The notes under the pieces: generated by a model | Seen by the model: only the letters and a program-made list of their open reading frames with translations | Database searches by the model: none | Told to the model about the DNA's origin: nothing | Source: Saccoglossus kowalevskii | Lineage: Eukaryota > Hemichordata > Enteropneusta > Harrimaniidae | Direction: 5' to 3' | NCBI RefSeq assembly: GCF_000003605.2 | Contig: NW_003124894.1 | Location: forward strand, 765,785-797,586 | Length of the DNA: 31,802 nucleotides | Program-made: the position numbers and the translations under genes | In this document: positions 29,301 to 31,802 of the stretch, piece by piece | Numbering within the stretch: position 1 is the stretch's first letter | How the letters are laid out: every line of letters starts with the position of its first letter

Positions 29301-31802
29301 TTGGCCACATGTTTACATACAGGTACATGTTACAGTACTACTACTCAAGCTATGATTTTCATTTTTATGAAGTCTTGTCTTTTAAATTATTCTGGGTGCC
29401 TTCTTTATTAGCACTGCTGTCATCATAGATGACAAGGCAGAGCTGTTTATATACAATCTATTTTCGACTTCTCCTTGAAAACTACAAGCTCAAATGCTTG
29501 GCACTTAATGTCCATGGGTTGACCTCCATGAGATTTGCAACAACAATTGTAATTGCTAAGACAACAACCAAATAAACAACAGACAACAGAGCTATTTCAA
29601 CCATTAAGGCGCTGGTTGAATCAGTGTATAATGTCTATTATATCCTGGTATACATGGGTAGGGGTACTGATACTGACAACCAATATTATTGTAAGTCCTA
29701 TTATCTTTTATTTCTACAAAAATATCATCCATGAAATATACAGTTGACCCTGTGGTTAATACAATACTGTAGTAATAATAAAAGTAATATTTTATTGCTT
29801 CTTTAGATAATATTCGATCATATTGTTAGCAATAAATATATGGGTAACAAAAACTAAAAAGTAATACATGTAAAAGTAAAGATATAACAAACCATTCTAA
29901 GATTCAAAAGGTTAGCAAATTTCACGTTATTGCTAACTATTTCAATAAGCCAGTTTGAAAATCAATGAAAGCATGCAAATGAGTATAGCGCCCCCAGTGT
30001 TTGAATCAAAATAAAATGTCAACACCAATAGAGTAAGCAGTAGTCTGTTACAGACAATGATTCTGCGAATATTACTTATGATGTCGCCATACTCTGTAGA
30101 AAACCGATGAATAAAATAGTGAAAACTGCATATAAAAATTTACAATAGGAAATGTATTTTCATTCTGGTTTATGGACACTGCTGCTAAAATAGGATTTTA
30201 TACATATTATTTTACTGTTTTTCTTAGACAAACTAAGAGTGACCCAAAAAAGTCACATACTATTGACTAATAATAAAACGATTAATTTTAGACTGACAAA
30301 ACATTGCTATATGTGCTAAAATATGCATGAAAAACTGACTAGTAGCATTTTAACTTAATTCACTGATATTCATCATGAACTGAATTACATGACAATTTTT
30401 TACATTTGATGACATCAACATCAGTTTCTGCAACTACCGGTACTTCAAATGTAAAACTGATAACTGAAATCTGCTAAATAAAATTCCTATGTTCTTGTAA
30501 AATTACAATATGAATCATTGTGTCGATGGAAAATCTGTAATTTTCACTATTGACAATGTGATATTTTGGCGATTTGGAAATGGCATTTCAAACCCAAGGT
30601 TGTAGCTGGATATTGTACATCCATTTTTTTTAAAAATGGGTAAACCTACTTTTTACTTTTGTGACAGTCATAATCACACTTTGAAAACAAATATTTTCCC
30701 ACAAATATTGTTTATCCTACTAAAATCGCATAGCACTACATCCAGAATTATCTGATTCATACCATTGGACATTGATTTCTCTAAAACTTGTTATTGATTG
30801 TTTTTACTCTATAATATTCCTTAGGAGTCTGCTGTGTTTGTTTTTCTAAAGTACGTTTTGCAATGTGTGATCAGAATGTCAAATTTACCTCAAACTCTGG
30901 TGAAAGACAATTTATATAATTGTTACAAAAAGCTTTCAAACTTTGACTAATGTAATCTCTGATGTAAGTCTTCCCTCTCATCACCTGGCAGCTAATATGC
31001 AATTTTCTTTGTTTCATCCATTTGAGGACAGTCAGGTGTTGTTTTCTTTAGTTACCTAAGAATTATATAGTATGATTATGAACTAAGTTTGATGTACAGT
31101 TGATAAAAAACACTCTTACTCTAGAAAAACTATTCAGCAATTTAGAGAAAAAAAGAAAGGAAAAACATTTTGAACAAAATATGTACAATTTCAGAATGCA
31201 CAAAGCCTATTCACAGATGCCTGTGAACGAGTGACATTTAGCAAATTTATACCTCAGTCTCTGTGCTTATACCGACCAAATATATGTACAAACCACGTAG
31301 GATTGTGGGTATTCACAGGCAATGACGACATGCAACAGAATCTGAGTGACAGGGTTAAATGAAATAAAATCTCAACTAGAGGTGCAACTTTTCACACACA
31401 ATAGCATACAGCAGTGTATTGAAAGAAGGGATGCATGGCAAAATTCAATTAGTTGACGGCTACACCACAGTCAATAGTACCCAGATGGGTACACTGCATA
31501 ATTAAAAATGATAGCGATATCACAACTACTCGAACTCAATATAAGAAATGTACCCTAATGAGTTTACACTACAAGCACTACAATAGATATATAGCACAGG
31601 TAATAATACTAATGTCACTTTCTGCACAGAAATTGATAACATCATAGCATACAGTACAGTTCTCGCGAAAGCTTTTGTGGCATCATTGTCGTCTACGCAT
31701 GGCTTCATTGTCGCCTCAGCATTGCATCATTGTGGCATAAGCTTCGCGTCATTGAAAATTGAAGTTGTGTTTGCCTCGCTTATATTGTGGCATCATTATC
31801 AG
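26389..31802 (+). other. ST7 intron 1 (incomplete), AT-rich, no supported exon
   Basis: Begins with GTAAGT and continues to the window end. It contains C/G tracts (28444-28455), a short palindrome near 27155-27175, a direct repeat around 28226-28378 and scattered short ORFs without support. No tRNA, rRNA or further ST7 exon was recognised. Confidence 0.6.
28226..28378. repeat. Imperfect direct repeat of TATTTCATAATTAATTGAAA type
   Basis: TATTTCATAATTAATTGAAA with the following TAGACTTTGTG near 28226-28257 recurs near 28340-28378 with a small insertion. The intervening ATGCTGTAAAACCATTTATT resembles a segment of a repeat common in marine invertebrate DNA; that resemblance is from memory and unverified. 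Confidence 0.5.

Noticed and set aside
26389-31802. Second ST7 exon
   Set aside because: Searched by eye for codons of an NTLTPKFYVALTG-like stretch after an acceptor; none found, so it presumably lies beyond the window.

Overview
The window is nuclear DNA from an animal, most likely a marine invertebrate bilaterian. The evidence is AT-rich sequence, spliced genes with GT-AG introns of about 0.1 to 1.3 kb, microsatellites and short inverted-repeat (MITE-like) elements, and slowly evolving animal genes. I cannot name the phylum from sequence alone.

Layout. Positions 1-2368 hold a minisatellite, an unexplained 218-codon minus-strand ORF and a long palindromic MITE-like element. Two intronless cytosolic fatty-acid-binding-protein (FABP) genes lie in tandem on the minus strand at 2369-2776 and 3932-4360. 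Positions 4361-16000 are mostly repeats and intergenic DNA, with scattered exon-like islands at 7928, 8301, 9995, 10627, 11537 and 14496 whose gene model is unresolved. The best of these, 11537-11775, sits behind CRE, AP-1 and CCAAT motifs and has a donor phase that fits the next gene as an alternative first exon.

The main gene is a complete eight-exon MiT/TFE bHLH-zipper transcription factor (the Mitf/Tfe orthologue) on the plus strand, 16275-22178. It encodes a predicted 473 aa and keeps the family's lysosome/Rag-binding helix, 14-3-3 site with its cysteine, acidic activation helix, basic region and zipper, with bHLH intron positions as I recall them for vertebrate MITF. Its 3' UTR may run to about 25.2 kb. 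About 1 kb further on, the first coding exon of ST7 (26238-26388, plus strand) starts beside an NRF1-type palindrome; the rest of ST7 lies beyond the window.

The most interesting points are these. The Mitf/Tfe-ST7 adjacency mirrors the human TFEC-ST7 linkage at 7q31.2. The gene has a possible alternative promoter and CRE-rich upstream region. Its promoter carries an M-box, which could allow self-regulation. Both vertebrate MITF SUMO sites and the C-terminal Arg-Ser cluster are missing. Both FABPs have lost the usual Arg of the Arg-x-Tyr ligand motif.
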